NCBI RefSeq assembly: GCF_042651065.1
Contig: NZ_JBHSCH010000003.1
Span: 62,001-126,000 of the forward strand
Origin: Pseudoroseomonas aestuarii
GTDB lineage: Bacteria > Pseudomonadota > Alphaproteobacteria > Acetobacterales > Acetobacteraceae
Length of the DNA: 64,000 nt
Direction of reading: 5' to 3'
Below are positions 35,006 through 45,583 of this stretch, piece after piece (position 1 is the first letter of the stretch; the number at the start of each line of letters is the position of its first letter). Under the pieces are notes generated by a model that was not told the DNA's origin, did not search any database, and saw nothing but the letters and a program-made list of their open reading frames with translations. The translations under genes and the position numbers were made by a program.

Positions 35006-35458
35006 TCAGGCGCCGCGGAAGACGAAGCGGCGGCTCAACAGGAAATTCCCCGTCATGCCGGCGAGCGACCCGGCAGCCACCGCCACCACCGGATGCGCCG
35101 CGGCCAGCGGCCACAGCGCCACGAGGGTGGCGTAGGTGCCGTAATTCGCCACGAAGCCCGCCAGGTTCACCAGCAGGAACAGCGCCCATTGCCGCGCCGC
35201 GCCGGCGCGCCCGGCGGGGCGGCCGGCGGCGCGGAAGGTCCAGGCGCGGTTCAGCGCCCAGTTGCCGCTGGCTGCCGCCAGGTAGGAGAGCACCCGCCCG
35301 CCATACAGCCCGGCGCCCAGCCACAGCGCTAGGTAGAGCGTGGCGGTATCGACGATGAAGCCGATGACGCCGACGACGCCGAAGCGCAGCGCCTGCCCGA
35401 GCAGCGCGCCATGCCGGGACCGGGCCTGCCGGAGGCGTCGGGTGAGGGCGGGAAGCAT
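35006..35458 (-). CDS. GtrA-family membrane protein
   Basis: A 150-residue protein with four predicted transmembrane helices. Typical GtrA sequence is present: RFGVVGVIGFIVDTATLY at the start, NWALNRAWTFR in the loop, and NFLLSRRFVF at the end. GtrA proteins are proposed flippases of undecaprenyl-phosphate-linked glucose for O-antigen or polysaccharide modification. It is upstream of the GT2 gene and divergent from the first of the three tandem binding-protein genes. Confidence 0.9.
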   Translation of the reverse strand: MLPALTRRLRQARSRHGALLGQALRFGVVGVIGFIVDTATLYLALWLGAGLYGGRVLSYLAAASGNWALNRAWTFRAAGRPAGRAGAARQWALFLLVNLAGFVANYGTYATLVALWPLAAAHPVVAVAAGSLAGMTGNFLLSRRFVFRGA

Positions 35459-35602
35459 GTGGCGCGGGATAGGCCGGCCCGCTCCGCCTGCCAAGAGTTG
35501 GCCGGCGGCGCCGCTTCCGCACATCGCCTCTTGCACAGGAGCGGGGCCTCGGCTTCCCTTCGCGCACAGGATGGGCCGAACCCTCCGGGGAGACCGAAAG
35601 AC

Positions 35603-37207
35603 ATGTATCGACGCCACTTGCTGGGCGCCACCGCGGGCCTCGCCGCCGCCACCGCGCTGCCGCGCTTCGCCATCGGGCAGGGAACCGGCGGCAGCGCCGC
35701 GCGGGTGCTGAAGTTCGTGCCCCAGGCCGACCTGGCCGTGGCCGACCCGATCATCACCACCGCCTATGTGACGCGGAACCACAGCTACCTGATCTGGGAC
35801 ACGCTGTACGGCTTCGACGAGGACTACAAGCCGCAGCCGCAGATGGTGCAGGGCCATGTCGTCGAGGAGAATGGCCGCCGCGTCACCATGACGCTGCGCG
35901 ACGGGCTGAAATTCCACGATGGCGAGCCGGTGCGGGCGCGCGACTGCGTGGCCTCGATCCAGCGCTGGGCGAAGCGCGACGCGCTGGGCCAAGTGATGAT
36001 GACGGTGGTGGACGAGCTCTCCGCCCCCGACGACAAGACCATCCTGTTCCGCCTGAAGCAGCCCTTCCCGCTGCTGTTCGAGGCGCTGGGCAAGCCCTCC
36101 ACGCCGGTCTGCTTCATGATGCCCGAGCGGCTGGCCAAGACCGACGCCACCACGGCGGTGAAGGAGATGATCGGCTCCGGCCCGTTCCGCTTCAAGCCGG
36201 ATGAGCGGGTGCCGGGCGCGCGCGTCGTCTATGAGCGATTCGCCGACTACGTGCCGCGCGCCGACGGCCCGGTGAGCTGGACGGCCGGCCCGAAGAAGGT
36301 GAATTTCGACCGCATCGAATGGCATGTGATGCCGGATGCGGCGACCGCCGCCAACGCCCTGCAGAACGGCGAGGTGGATTGGTGGGAGCAGCCGCCGGGC
36401 GACCTGCAGGCGCTGCTGCGCCGCAACCGCAACGTCAACCTGGAAATTCAGGACCCGACGGGCCTGATGGGCATGGCGCGGTTCAACCACCTGCACCCGC
36501 CCTTCAACAACCCGGCCATCCGCCGCGCGCTGCTCGGCGCCGTCAGCCAGGCCGATTTCATGACGGCGGTGATCGGCACCGACAAGAGCCTGTGGCGCGA
36601 GGGGGTGGGCGTCTTCCCGCCGGACACGCCGCTGGCCACCGATGCCGGCATGGAGGTGCTGACCAGCCGCCGCGACTACGACAAGGTGAAGGCCGACCTC
36701 GCCGCCGCCGGCTACAAGGGCGAGAAGGTGGTGCTGATCGCCGCCTCGGACTTCCCCTCGCTCAACGCGCTGGCGCAGGTCGGCCACGACATGCTGAAGA
36801 AGTGCGGGCTGAACGTCGAGTTCGTCTCGACCGACTGGGGCAGCGTGGTGCAGCGCCGCGCCAGCAAGGAGCCGCCGGAGAAGGGCGGCTGGAGCATGTT
36901 CTTCACCTTCTGGGCCGGGGTGGACATGTTCAACCCTGGCGTGCAGCAGGCGCTGCGCGGCAACGGCCAGTCCGCCTGGTTCGGCTGGCCCACCGCGCCG
37001 CGGCTGGAGGAGCTGCGCAATGCCTGGTTCGAGGCGCCCGACCTCGAGGCGCAGAAGGCCATCGCGCGCGACATCCAGCTCCAGGCCTTCCAGGACGTGC
37101 CCTATCTGCCCTGCGGCCAGTATTTCCAGGCCTGGGCCTATCGCCGCAACCTGACGGGTGTGCTGAAGGGCCTGCCCATGTTCTGGAACGTGCAGCGCAA
37201 CGCCTGA
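35603..37207 (+). CDS. Peptide/nickel-type ABC binding protein, paralogue 1 of 3
   Basis: A 534-residue SBP_bac_5 receptor. A twin-arginine N-terminus (MYRRHLLGATAGLAAA) suggests Tat export. Core motifs: LRDGLKFHDGEPVRARDCVAS, GSGPFRFKPDE, ALQNGEVDWWEQPPGDL. The C-terminus ends PMFWNVQRN. It shares long stretches with the two following genes, so the three are tandem duplicates. It ends at a strong intrinsic terminator (37231), so it can be transcribed separately from the dpp genes that follow. Ligand unknown. Confidence 0.93.
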   Translation: MYRRHLLGATAGLAAATALPRFAIGQGTGGSAARVLKFVPQADLAVADPIITTAYVTRNHSYLIWDTLYGFDEDYKPQPQMVQGHVVEENGRRVTMTLRDGLKFHDGEPVRARDCVASIQRWAKRDALGQVMMTVVDELSAPDDKTILFRLKQPFPLLFEALGKPSTPVCFMMPERLAKTDATTAVKEMIGSGPFRFKPDERVPGARVVYERFADYVPRADGPVSWTAGPKKVNFDRIEWHVMPDAATAANALQNGEVDWWEQPPGDLQALLRRNRNVNLEIQDPTGLMGMARFNHLHPPFNNPAIRRALLGAVSQADFMTAVIGTDKSLWREGVGVFPPDTPLATDAGMEVLTSRRDYDKVKADLAAAGYKGEKVVLIAASDFPSLNALAQVGHDMLKKCGLNVEFVSTDWGSVVQRRASKEPPEKGGWSMFFTFWAGVDMFNPGVQQALRGNGQSAWFGWPTAPRLEELRNAWFEAPDLEAQKAIARDIQLQAFQDVPYLPCGQYFQAWAYRRNLTGVLKGLPMFWNVQRNA

Positions 37208-37230
37208 GCACAATTTGGCTTTGCGCCGGA

Positions 37231-37253
37231 AAGGCCCCGACCGGGGCCTTTTT
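37231..37253 (+). terminator. Intrinsic terminator after binding-protein gene 1
   Basis: AAGGCCCC and GGGGCCTT form an 8-bp stem with a GACC loop, followed by a T-run. It begins 24 bases after the stop codon. Confidence 0.9.
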
Positions 37254-37469
37254 GCGTTTTTGTGGCCTTTTCGCGGCAAGGGCGCTTGCAGCCGCCGCCG
37301 CCGCCTGTTCCACTCGCGAAGGGGAGAGCACGGGCAGGCGGGGGTGACGCTCCGATCCCGTGCGGGAGAGGCGGAGGCGTTGCGCCATCCGCCCGGCCGG
37401 CCATGCGCCGGCGCTGCCAGCACGCAGGAGGAGAGGGCGCCACGCGCCCGAAACCCGAGGGGGATGGCA

Positions 37470-39062
37470 ATGACGGAACTGTCTCGCAGAAACATGCTGG
37501 GGGCCGGTGCGGCCCTGGCGGGAGTGGCGCTGGCGCGCCCCGGCCTGGCGCAGGGCGCGGCGGCGCGCACGCTGCGCGTGGTGCCGCAGGCCAACCTCAC
37601 CAGCCTGGACCCGTTCTGGACCACCGCCGTGGTGACGCTGAACCATGGCTACCTGGTCTATGACACCCTGACCGCCGTCGATTCCCGCAACCAGCCGCGG
37701 CCGCAGATGGCGGAAGGCTGGGTGGTGGAGGATGACGGGCGTAGCTGGACCTTCACCCTGCGGCCCGGCCTGAAGTTCCACGACGGCGAGGCGGTGCGGG
37801 CGAAGGATTGCGTCGCCTCCATCACCCGCTGGGCGCGGCGCGACGCCTTCGGCCAGGTGCTGTGGATGTCGCTTGACGAGCTCTCCGCGCTCGACGACCG
37901 GCGGCTGCGCTTCCGGTTGAAGCAGCCCTTCCCGTATCTTGCCCTCGCCCTGGGCAAGAGCCCGTCCCCCGCCTTCATCATGCCCGAGCGGTTGGGGCAG
38001 GTGGACGCCTTCACCCAAATCCGCGAGGCGATCGGCTCCGGCCCCTATCGCTTCCTGGCGGATGAATGGAACCCGGGGCAGAAATCGGTGTGGGAGAAGT
38101 TCGCCGGCTACGTGCCGCGCGACGACGCGCCGGATGGGCTCGCCGGCGCCAAGCGGCCGCTGCTGGACCGCGTGGAATGGACCGTGATCAGCGACCCGGC
38201 CGTTGCCTCAAGCGCCATGCTGACCGGCGAGCAGGATTACTGGGAATATCCGCTGCACGACCTGCTGCCGCTCCTGAAGCGCAACCGTGACGTGGTGGTG
38301 GAGCAGCGGCTGAGCGAGGGCACCTATGGCTGCCTGCGGCTGAACCACCTGCACCCACCCTTCGACAATCCCGCCATCCGCCGCGCCGTGGCCATGGCGG
38401 TGGACCAGCGTGACTACCTGCGCGCCGTGGCGGGCGAGGCGCCCGAGGCCTGGGGCGAGTGCCCCGGCGTGTTCACCTGCGGCTCGGCGCTGGAAACCGA
38501 GCAGGGCAGCGAGGTCCTCAAGACGCGCAACCTGGAGCGCGCGCAGGCCGCCATGAAGGAAGCCGGCTATGCCGGCGAGAAGGTGGTGCTGCTAGCGCCA
38601 GGCGATTACCCGCAGATCAACGCGCTGTCGCTCGTCACCGCCGACCTGCTGCGGCGGCTCGGCATGAATGTCGAATTTGTTTCAGTGGATTGGGGGACGT
38701 TGGTGCAACGGCGCGCGAGCCGCGAGCCGGTCGAGAAGGGGGGCTGGAGCGTGTTCCACACCACCTCGCTCGGCACCTCCTTGAACCTTCCGCCGATCCA
38801 TCTGATGCTCCGTGCCAATGGAAAGGATGCATGGTTCGGCTGGCCGGACGATCCGGAGATCGAGCGGCTGCGCGCCGCGTGGCTCCGCGCGGGCGACCCG
38901 GCCGAGGCGAAGCGGATCGGTGATGCGCTGAATGAGCGGGCGATGCAGACCATCCCCTACGTCCCGCTCGGCTATTACTGGCAGCCCTCCGCCTGGCGCC
39001 GGACCCTTCGCGGCGTGCAGCGCTCGCCCTCCACCGTGTTCTGGAACATCGAGAAGGCCTAG
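37470..39062 (+). CDS. Peptide/nickel-type ABC binding protein, paralogue 2 of 3
   Basis: A 530-residue SBP_bac_5 receptor with an N-terminal twin-arginine signal (LSRRNMLGAGAALAG). Motifs match its neighbours: LRPGLKFHDGEAVRAKDCVAS, GSGPYRFLADE, LTGEQDYWEYPLHDLLPLL and C-terminal STVFWNIEKA. ATG 37464 is in frame six bases upstream; 37470 is preferred because GAGG lies nine bases before it. It lies between the terminator at 37231 and a 15-nt tandem repeat at 39090. Duplicate of the flanking genes with diverged ligand-pocket region. Confidence 0.92.
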   Translation: MTELSRRNMLGAGAALAGVALARPGLAQGAAARTLRVVPQANLTSLDPFWTTAVVTLNHGYLVYDTLTAVDSRNQPRPQMAEGWVVEDDGRSWTFTLRPGLKFHDGEAVRAKDCVASITRWARRDAFGQVLWMSLDELSALDDRRLRFRLKQPFPYLALALGKSPSPAFIMPERLGQVDAFTQIREAIGSGPYRFLADEWNPGQKSVWEKFAGYVPRDDAPDGLAGAKRPLLDRVEWTVISDPAVASSAMLTGEQDYWEYPLHDLLPLLKRNRDVVVEQRLSEGTYGCLRLNHLHPPFDNPAIRRAVAMAVDQRDYLRAVAGEAPEAWGECPGVFTCGSALETEQGSEVLKTRNLERAQAAMKEAGYAGEKVVLLAPGDYPQINALSLVTADLLRRLGMNVEFVSVDWGTLVQRRASREPVEKGGWSVFHTTSLGTSLNLPPIHLMLRANGKDAWFGWPDDPEIERLRAAWLRAGDPAEAKRIGDALNERAMQTIPYVPLGYYWQPSAWRRTLRGVQRSPSTVFWNIEKA

Positions 39063-39089
39063 CCGCGCCGGACCGGCGCGTTCCGGCCC

Positions 39090-39128
39090 GGATGGCACCG
39101 GCTTGGATGGCACCGGCTCGGATGGCAC
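39090..39128. repeat. 15-nt tandem repeat upstream of binding-protein gene 3
   Basis: Two near-identical 15-base units GGATGGCACCGGCTT/C are followed by a third that is cut after nine bases. The repeat lies in the 166-base spacer before paralogue 3. Confidence 0.7.
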
Positions 39129-39228
39129 AAAACATGCTGGCCCGCCGCCAGCATCTCCCGGGCACAGGGCCGGGGGTCGGCGGGCCGGCAAACGGCCGGA
39201 ACGGCCAAATGCTGGAAGACGAAGGATC

Positions 39229-40839
39229 ATGACGATGGAACGCAGGTCTTTCCTGAAGCTCGCGGCGGGGGCGGGCGGCGCCACGGCGCTGGGCGGCGGC
39301 CTCGCCGCGCCGGCGCTGGCGCAGGGGGCGGGCGCGCGCACGCTGCGCTTCGTGCCGCAGGCGAATCTCGCCAATTTCGACCCCATCTGGGGCACGCAGT
39401 ATGTCGTCCGCAACGCCGCCATGCTGGTGTGGGACACGCTCTACGGCTTCGATTCCAAGCTGCAGCCGCAGCGCCAGATGGTGGAGAGCGAGGAGGTCTC
39501 GGCCGACGGTCTGACCTGGACCTTCAGGCTGCGCCCCGGCCTGAAGTTCCACGATGGCGAGCCGGTGCTGGCCAAGGACGCGGTGGCGAGCATGGCCCGC
39601 TGGGCGGTGCGTGACCCGATGGGGCAGATGATCCGCGCCATCCAGAACGAACTGGTAGCGGTGGACGACCGCACCTTCCGCTGGTCGCTGAAGCAGCCCT
39701 ACCCGAAGATGCTGCTGGCACTGGCGAAGAACAACTCGCCCTGCAGCTTCGTCATGCCCGAGCGCATCGCGAAGACCGATCCGTTCCAGCAGATCACCGA
39801 GTATGTCGGCTCCGGCCCCTTCCGCTTCGTGAAGGACGAGTGGGTGCCGGGCGCCAAGGCATCCTTCGCCAAATTTGATGGCTATGTGCCGCGCGAAGAG
39901 GCAGCCGACTGGATGGCCGGCGGCAAGCGCGTGATGGTGGACAAGGTGGAGTGGGTCATCATGCCCGATCCGGCCACCGCCTCCTCCGCGCTGCAGAATG
40001 GCGAGGTGGACTGGTGGGAGAACCCCATCGCCGACCTGGTGCCGCTGCTGAAGCGCAACCGCAACGTCAATGTCGACATCGCCGATCCGCTGGGCAATGT
40101 CGGCAGCTTCCGCATGAACCACCTGCACGCGCCGTTCAACGACCCGCGCGCCCGCCGCGCCGTCATGATGGCGCTGAGCCAGGAGGACTACATGCGCGCG
40201 CTCGTGGGCGACAACCCCGAGCTGTGGAAGTCCATGCCCTCCTTCTTCACCCCCGGCACGCCGCTCTACACCGAGGTGGGCGGCGACATCCTGAAGGGCA
40301 AGCGCGACTACGAGGGCGCCAAGAAGCTGCTGAAGGAGGCCGGCTATGACGGCCAGCCCATCACCATCCTGGTGGCGCAGGACCAGCCGATCACCAAGGC
40401 CTTCGGCGATGTCAGCGCCGACCTGCTGAAGCGGATCGGCATGAATGTCGATTTCGTCGCCACCGACTGGGGCACGGTGGGCAGCCGCCGCGCCATGAAG
40501 AACCCGCCCGGCCAGGGTGGCTGGCACATCTTCCACACCTGGCATGCCGGCGCCGACTGCATCAACCCGGCCGCCTACACGGCGATCCGCGCCAATGGCG
40601 ATGGCGCCTGGTTCGGCTGGCCGAAGAGTGAAGCCATCGAGGCGGCGCGCGATGCGTGGTTCGCCGCCCCCGACATGACCGCGGAGAAGGCCGCGATCGA
40701 CAAGCTGAACAAGGAAGCCATGGATTTCGGGCTCTACGCCCCGACCGGCTTCTTCCTCTCTTACCAGGCCTGGCGGAAGAACGTGTCCGGCGTCGTGAAG
40801 GCGCCGATCCCGTTCTTCTGGGGCGTCACCAAGAGCTGA
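39229..40839 (+). CDS. Peptide/nickel-type ABC binding protein, paralogue 3 of 3
   Basis: A 536-residue SBP_bac_5 receptor with a twin-arginine-type start (MERRSFLKLAAGAGGA) and signal cleavage near APALAQ-GAG. Core motifs: LRPGLKFHDGEPVLAKDAVAS, GSGPFRFVKDEW, LQNGEVDWWENPIADL. ATG 39229 is preceded by AAGGA; 39235 is an alternative. The permease gene begins nine bases downstream, so this copy is the one most directly co-transcribed with the transporter and the most likely primary receptor. Confidence 0.94.
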   Translation: MTMERRSFLKLAAGAGGATALGGGLAAPALAQGAGARTLRFVPQANLANFDPIWGTQYVVRNAAMLVWDTLYGFDSKLQPQRQMVESEEVSADGLTWTFRLRPGLKFHDGEPVLAKDAVASMARWAVRDPMGQMIRAIQNELVAVDDRTFRWSLKQPYPKMLLALAKNNSPCSFVMPERIAKTDPFQQITEYVGSGPFRFVKDEWVPGAKASFAKFDGYVPREEAADWMAGGKRVMVDKVEWVIMPDPATASSALQNGEVDWWENPIADLVPLLKRNRNVNVDIADPLGNVGSFRMNHLHAPFNDPRARRAVMMALSQEDYMRALVGDNPELWKSMPSFFTPGTPLYTEVGGDILKGKRDYEGAKKLLKEAGYDGQPITILVAQDQPITKAFGDVSADLLKRIGMNVDFVATDWGTVGSRRAMKNPPGQGGWHIFHTWHAGADCINPAAYTAIRANGDGAWFGWPKSEAIEAARDAWFAAPDMTAEKAAIDKLNKEAMDFGLYAPTGFFLSYQAWRKNVSGVVKAPIPFFWGVTKS

Positions 40840-40848
40840 TCGAAAAGC

Positions 40849-41790
40849 ATGTTCGCCTACATCGTCCGACGTGTCCTGGCGACGATCCCCGTGATGGCGA
40901 TCGTGGCCCTGTTTGTCTTCAGCCTGCTCTACATCGCCCCCGGCGATCCGGCGGCGGTCATCGCGGGTGACCAGGCCACGCCGGCCGATGTGGAGCGGAT
41001 CCGCGCCAGCCTCGGCCTCGACCGCCCCTTCCTGGTGCGGTTCGGGGAGTGGGTGTTCCGCATCCTGCGGGGCGACCTCGGCGTCTCCATCTTCACCAAC
41101 CTGCCGGTGACGCGGATGATCGCCCAGCGCATCGAGCCGACGCTCTCGCTGATGGTGGTGACGCTGTTCCTCGCCATCAGCATCGCCGTGCCGATGGGCG
41201 TGGTCGCCGCCTGGAAGGCCGGCTCCTGGATCGACCGCGCGGTGATGGCCTTCGCCGTGCTGGGCTTCTCGGTGCCGGTCTTCGTGGTGGGCTACCTGCT
41301 GGCCTACTACTTCGCGCTGGAACTGGACTGGTTCCCGGTGCAGGGCTACACCCCCTTCGCGGAGGGGCTGGGGCCGTGGCTGTCCAACCTCGTGCTGCCC
41401 TCCGTGGCGCTGGGCGGCGTCTATATCGCGCTGATCGCCCGCATCACCCGCGCCACCATGCTCGAGGTGCTGCAGCAGGACTATATCCGCACGGCGCGCG
41501 CCAAGGGCGCGGGGCAGGGCACCATGCTGTTCGTGCATGCCCTGAAGAACGCCGCCGTGCCGATCGTCACGGTCATCGGCATCGGCGTCGCGCTGCTGAT
41601 CGGCGGCGCGGTGGTGACGGAGAGCGTCTTCGCCATCCCCGGCCTCGGCCGGCTGACGGTGGACGCCATCCTGCGCCGCGACTACCCGGTGATCCAGGGC
41701 GTGATCCTGCTGTTCAGCTTCGTCTACGTGCTGGTCAACCTCCTCATTGACCTGAGCTACACCCTGTTCGACCCGAGGATCCGGTATTGA
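40849..41790 (+). CDS. dppB: Peptide/nickel-type ABC permease DppB-like
   Basis: A 313-residue inner-membrane permease. The N-terminal FIVRRVLATIPV-like start, APGDPAAVI segment and six transmembrane helices are standard for the family. The EAA loop, which contacts the ATPases, reads YIRTARAKGAGQ. The C-terminus LLIDLSYTLFDPRIRY is diagnostic of DppB/NikB permeases. Its stop overlaps the dppC start. It probably forms the channel together with dppC. Confidence 0.95.
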   Translation: MFAYIVRRVLATIPVMAIVALFVFSLLYIAPGDPAAVIAGDQATPADVERIRASLGLDRPFLVRFGEWVFRILRGDLGVSIFTNLPVTRMIAQRIEPTLSLMVVTLFLAISIAVPMGVVAAWKAGSWIDRAVMAFAVLGFSVPVFVVGYLLAYYFALELDWFPVQGYTPFAEGLGPWLSNLVLPSVALGGVYIALIARITRATMLEVLQQDYIRTARAKGAGQGTMLFVHALKNAAVPIVTVIGIGVALLIGGAVVTESVFAIPGLGRLTVDAILRRDYPVIQGVILLFSFVYVLVNLLIDLSYTLFDPRIRY

Positions 41791-42713
41791 GCACCACCAT
41801 CCTGCCCCCGGGCGCCGTGTCGCGTCGGGACGTCGCCGCGGCGGCGCCCACGCCGGACGTCATGCAGCCGAAGCAGCCGCGCAAGGGCTTCCTCGGCTAC
41901 CTGATGCGCCACCCCACCATCGCCTTCGGCGGCGCACTGCTGCTGCTGATGATCGGCGTCGCCGTCTTCGCCCCCTTCCTGTGGACGAAGGACCCGACCG
42001 CTCTGGCGCCGGTCATGCGCACGCGCGACCCCTCGGCCGCCCATTGGTTCGGCACCGACATGCTGGGGCGCGACGTCTATTCCCGCGTGCTCTACGGCAC
42101 CCGCGTCTCGCTGATCGTGGGCTTCGGCGTGGCCTTCTTCGCCTCGGTCATCGGCCTGTTCATCGGCCTCGTCTCCGGCTTCGTCCGCTGGGCCGACAGC
42201 ATCATCATGCGCGTCATGGACGGGCTGATGTCGATCCCCTCCATCCTGCTCGCCATCGCGCTGATGGCGCTGACGCGCGGCTCGGTCGGCAACGTCATCC
42301 TGGCCATCACGGTGGCCGAGATCCCGCGCGTCTCGCGCCTGGTGCGCGGCGTGGTGCTTTCGCTTCGCGAGCAGCCCTATGTGGATGCGGCCGTGGCCTG
42401 CGGCACCCGCACGCCGGTCATCATCTGGCGCCACATCCTGCCCAACACCCTGGCGCCGATGACGGTGCAGGCCACCTATATCTGCGCCAGCGCCATGATC
42501 ACGGAGGCCATCCTCTCCTTCATCGGCGCGGGCACGCCGCCCATCATCCCCTCCTGGGGGAACATCATGGCCGAGGGCCGGGCGCTGTGGCAGGTGAAGC
42601 CCTACATCGTGTTCTTCCCCGCCATCTTCCTTTCCATCACCGTGCTGGCGGTGAACCTGCTGGGCGACGGCCTGCGGGATTCGCTCGATCCGCGCGCGGC
42701 GAAGCGGGTGTAA
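41787..42713 (+). CDS. dppC: Peptide/nickel-type ABC permease DppC-like
   Basis: A 308-residue permease. The cytoplasmic N-terminus (about 50 residues) precedes the family motif HWFGTDMLGRDVYSRVLYG. The EAA loop appears as YVDAAVACGTRTPVIIWRH and the C-terminus ends LLGDGLRDSLDPRAAK. TTG at 41787 overlaps the dppB stop and has GAGGAT about 9 bases upstream, so it is the best start; the first in-frame ATG is about 75 bases later. Confidence 0.94.
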   Translation: MSTTILPPGAVSRRDVAAAAPTPDVMQPKQPRKGFLGYLMRHPTIAFGGALLLLMIGVAVFAPFLWTKDPTALAPVMRTRDPSAAHWFGTDMLGRDVYSRVLYGTRVSLIVGFGVAFFASVIGLFIGLVSGFVRWADSIIMRVMDGLMSIPSILLAIALMALTRGSVGNVILAITVAEIPRVSRLVRGVVLSLREQPYVDAAVACGTRTPVIIWRHILPNTLAPMTVQATYICASAMITEAILSFIGAGTPPIIPSWGNIMAEGRALWQVKPYIVFFPAIFLSITVLAVNLLGDGLRDSLDPRAAKRV

Positions 42714-42717
42714 CGCC

Positions 42718-43706
<989 letters not shown>

Positions 43707-43710
<4 letters not shown>

Positions 43711-44801
43711 GCATGACCATGGGAACCCACCCCGCCCACGCGAACGCCCACCCGGCGGCCCAGGCGAACGCCCACCGGGGCGCCCGCCCGCTGCTGGAGG
43801 TGAACGACCTCAAGAAGCACTTCCCCATCAAGGGCGGCTTCTTCGGCGGCACCACCGGCCAAGTCTATGCCGTGGACGGCGTGACCTTCCACATCGACAA
43901 GGGCGAGACGCTCTCGCTGGTGGGCGAATCCGGCTGCGGCAAGTCCACCGTCGGCAAGGCGCTGCTGCGGCTGTTCCCGCCGACGGCCGGGCAGGTGGTG
44001 CTGGACGGCCAGCGCATCGACGACCTCAGCGCGGGCAAGCTGCGGCCGCTGCGCCGGCGCATCGGCGTGGTGTTCCAGGACCCCTTCAGCAGCCTCAACC
44101 CGCGGATGCGGGTGAAGGACCTGCTGGCCGAGCCGATCCGCAATTTCGGCCTGGCCAAGAACAGCGCCGACCTCGACGAGCGGGTGGCGAAGCTGATGGA
44201 CACGGTGCGCCTGCCGCGCGACGCCGTGAACCGCTGGCCGCATGAATTCTCGGGCGGGCAGCGGCAGCGCATCTGCATCGCCCGCGCCCTGGCCGGCGAG
44301 CCGGACCTGATCGTCTGCGACGAGGCGGTCTCGGCGCTCGACGTCTCGGTGAAGGCGCAGATCGTCAACCTGCTGCAGGACCTGCAGAAGGAGCTCGGCC
44401 TGGCGATGCTGTTCATCAGCCACGACCTGGCCATCGTCGAGCACATGACGCACCGCGTGGCGGTGATGTATCTCGGCAAGATCGTCGAGATCGCGCCGCG
44501 GCGGGAGCTGTTCGGGGCGCCGAAGCACCCCTACACCGAGGCGCTGCTCTCCGCCGTGCCGGTGCCGGAGCCGGGCGCGGCGCGCGAGCGCATCGTGCTG
44601 ACGGGCGACGTACCGAGCCCGATCAACCCGCCCACGGGCTGCCGCTTCCACACCCGCTGCCCCTATGCCTTCGACCGCTGCCGCAGCGACGAGCCCAAGC
44701 TGCAGCAGACCACGCCGGGGCAATGGGCCGCCTGCCACCTGCATGATCTGCCGGCGGAGAAGAACCCGCTGGCCCGCGGCGTCTCGGCCACGCTGGCCTG
44801 A
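43707..44801 (+). CDS. dppF: Peptide/nickel-type ABC ATPase DppF-like
   Basis: A 364-residue ATPase partner of DppD. Walker A is GESGCGKSTVGKALL, the signature FSGGQRQRICIARAL, Walker B IVCDEAVSALDVS and H-loop ISHDLAIVEHMT. The C-terminal Cys region is CRFHTRCPYAFDRC. The first about 28 residues are an unusual His/Ala-rich extension (HPAHANAHPAAQANAH) before the normal start LLEVNDLKKHF. ATG overlaps the dppD stop. A strong terminator follows at 44811. Confidence 0.94.
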
Positions 44802-44810
44802 GGCGCGGGG

Positions 44811-44834
44811 AAGGGGGCCATGGCCCCCTTTTTC
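44811..44834 (+). terminator. Intrinsic terminator after dppF
   Basis: A 20-base perfect palindrome (AAGGGGGCCA/TGGCCCCCTT) is followed by a T-run. It begins nine bases after the dppF stop. Confidence 0.88.
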
Positions 44835-44846
44835 CTGGCCATGAGA

Positions 44847-44861
44847 TGAGAACGCTTCTCA
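44847..44861. promoter_or_regulatory. Fur-like inverted repeat upstream of the molybdenum hydroxylase operon
   Basis: TGAGAA-CGC-TTCTCA is a perfect 6-bp inverted repeat with a three-base centre, resembling the arms of Fur/Mur-type metal-regulator boxes. It sits 130 bases before coxS, in one of the few AT-richer patches, just after the dppF terminator. Binding is not demonstrated. Confidence 0.45.
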
Positions 44862-44991
44862 ATCGCGTCGTGCTGTGCTAAACGTCACGCCCAGGATACA
44901 TGCGCCCGCTTGACGGGCTGCCCGTGCTTGGATGACCCTTCCCCCAGGGACGCCGCGTCGCGCGGCGCCGTCTGCATGGGGGAGACGCGGC

Positions 44992-45492
<501 letters not shown>

Positions 45493-45522
45493 GCCGCGCG
45501 CAGCCGCCGCTGACGACGACGA

Positions 45523-45540
45523 CCGGCCATATAAGGCCGG
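45523..45540. other. Hairpin in the coxS-coxL spacer
   Basis: CCGGCC and GGCCGG flank an ATATAA loop in the 91-base spacer between the small and large subunit genes. It may be an mRNA processing or stabilising site; no U-tract follows. Confidence 0.45.
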
Positions 45541-45583
45541 CGCGAGACAGAAGCGTTCCGCACGCCTTAGGGAGGCGAAGTCC

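Noticed and set aside
35006..41538. Two very long reverse open frames (about 870 and 970 codons) opposite the binding-protein genes
   Set aside because: Composition is that of antisense GC-rich sequence; the part from 35006 to 35458 is the real GtrA gene in that frame, the rest is shadow.
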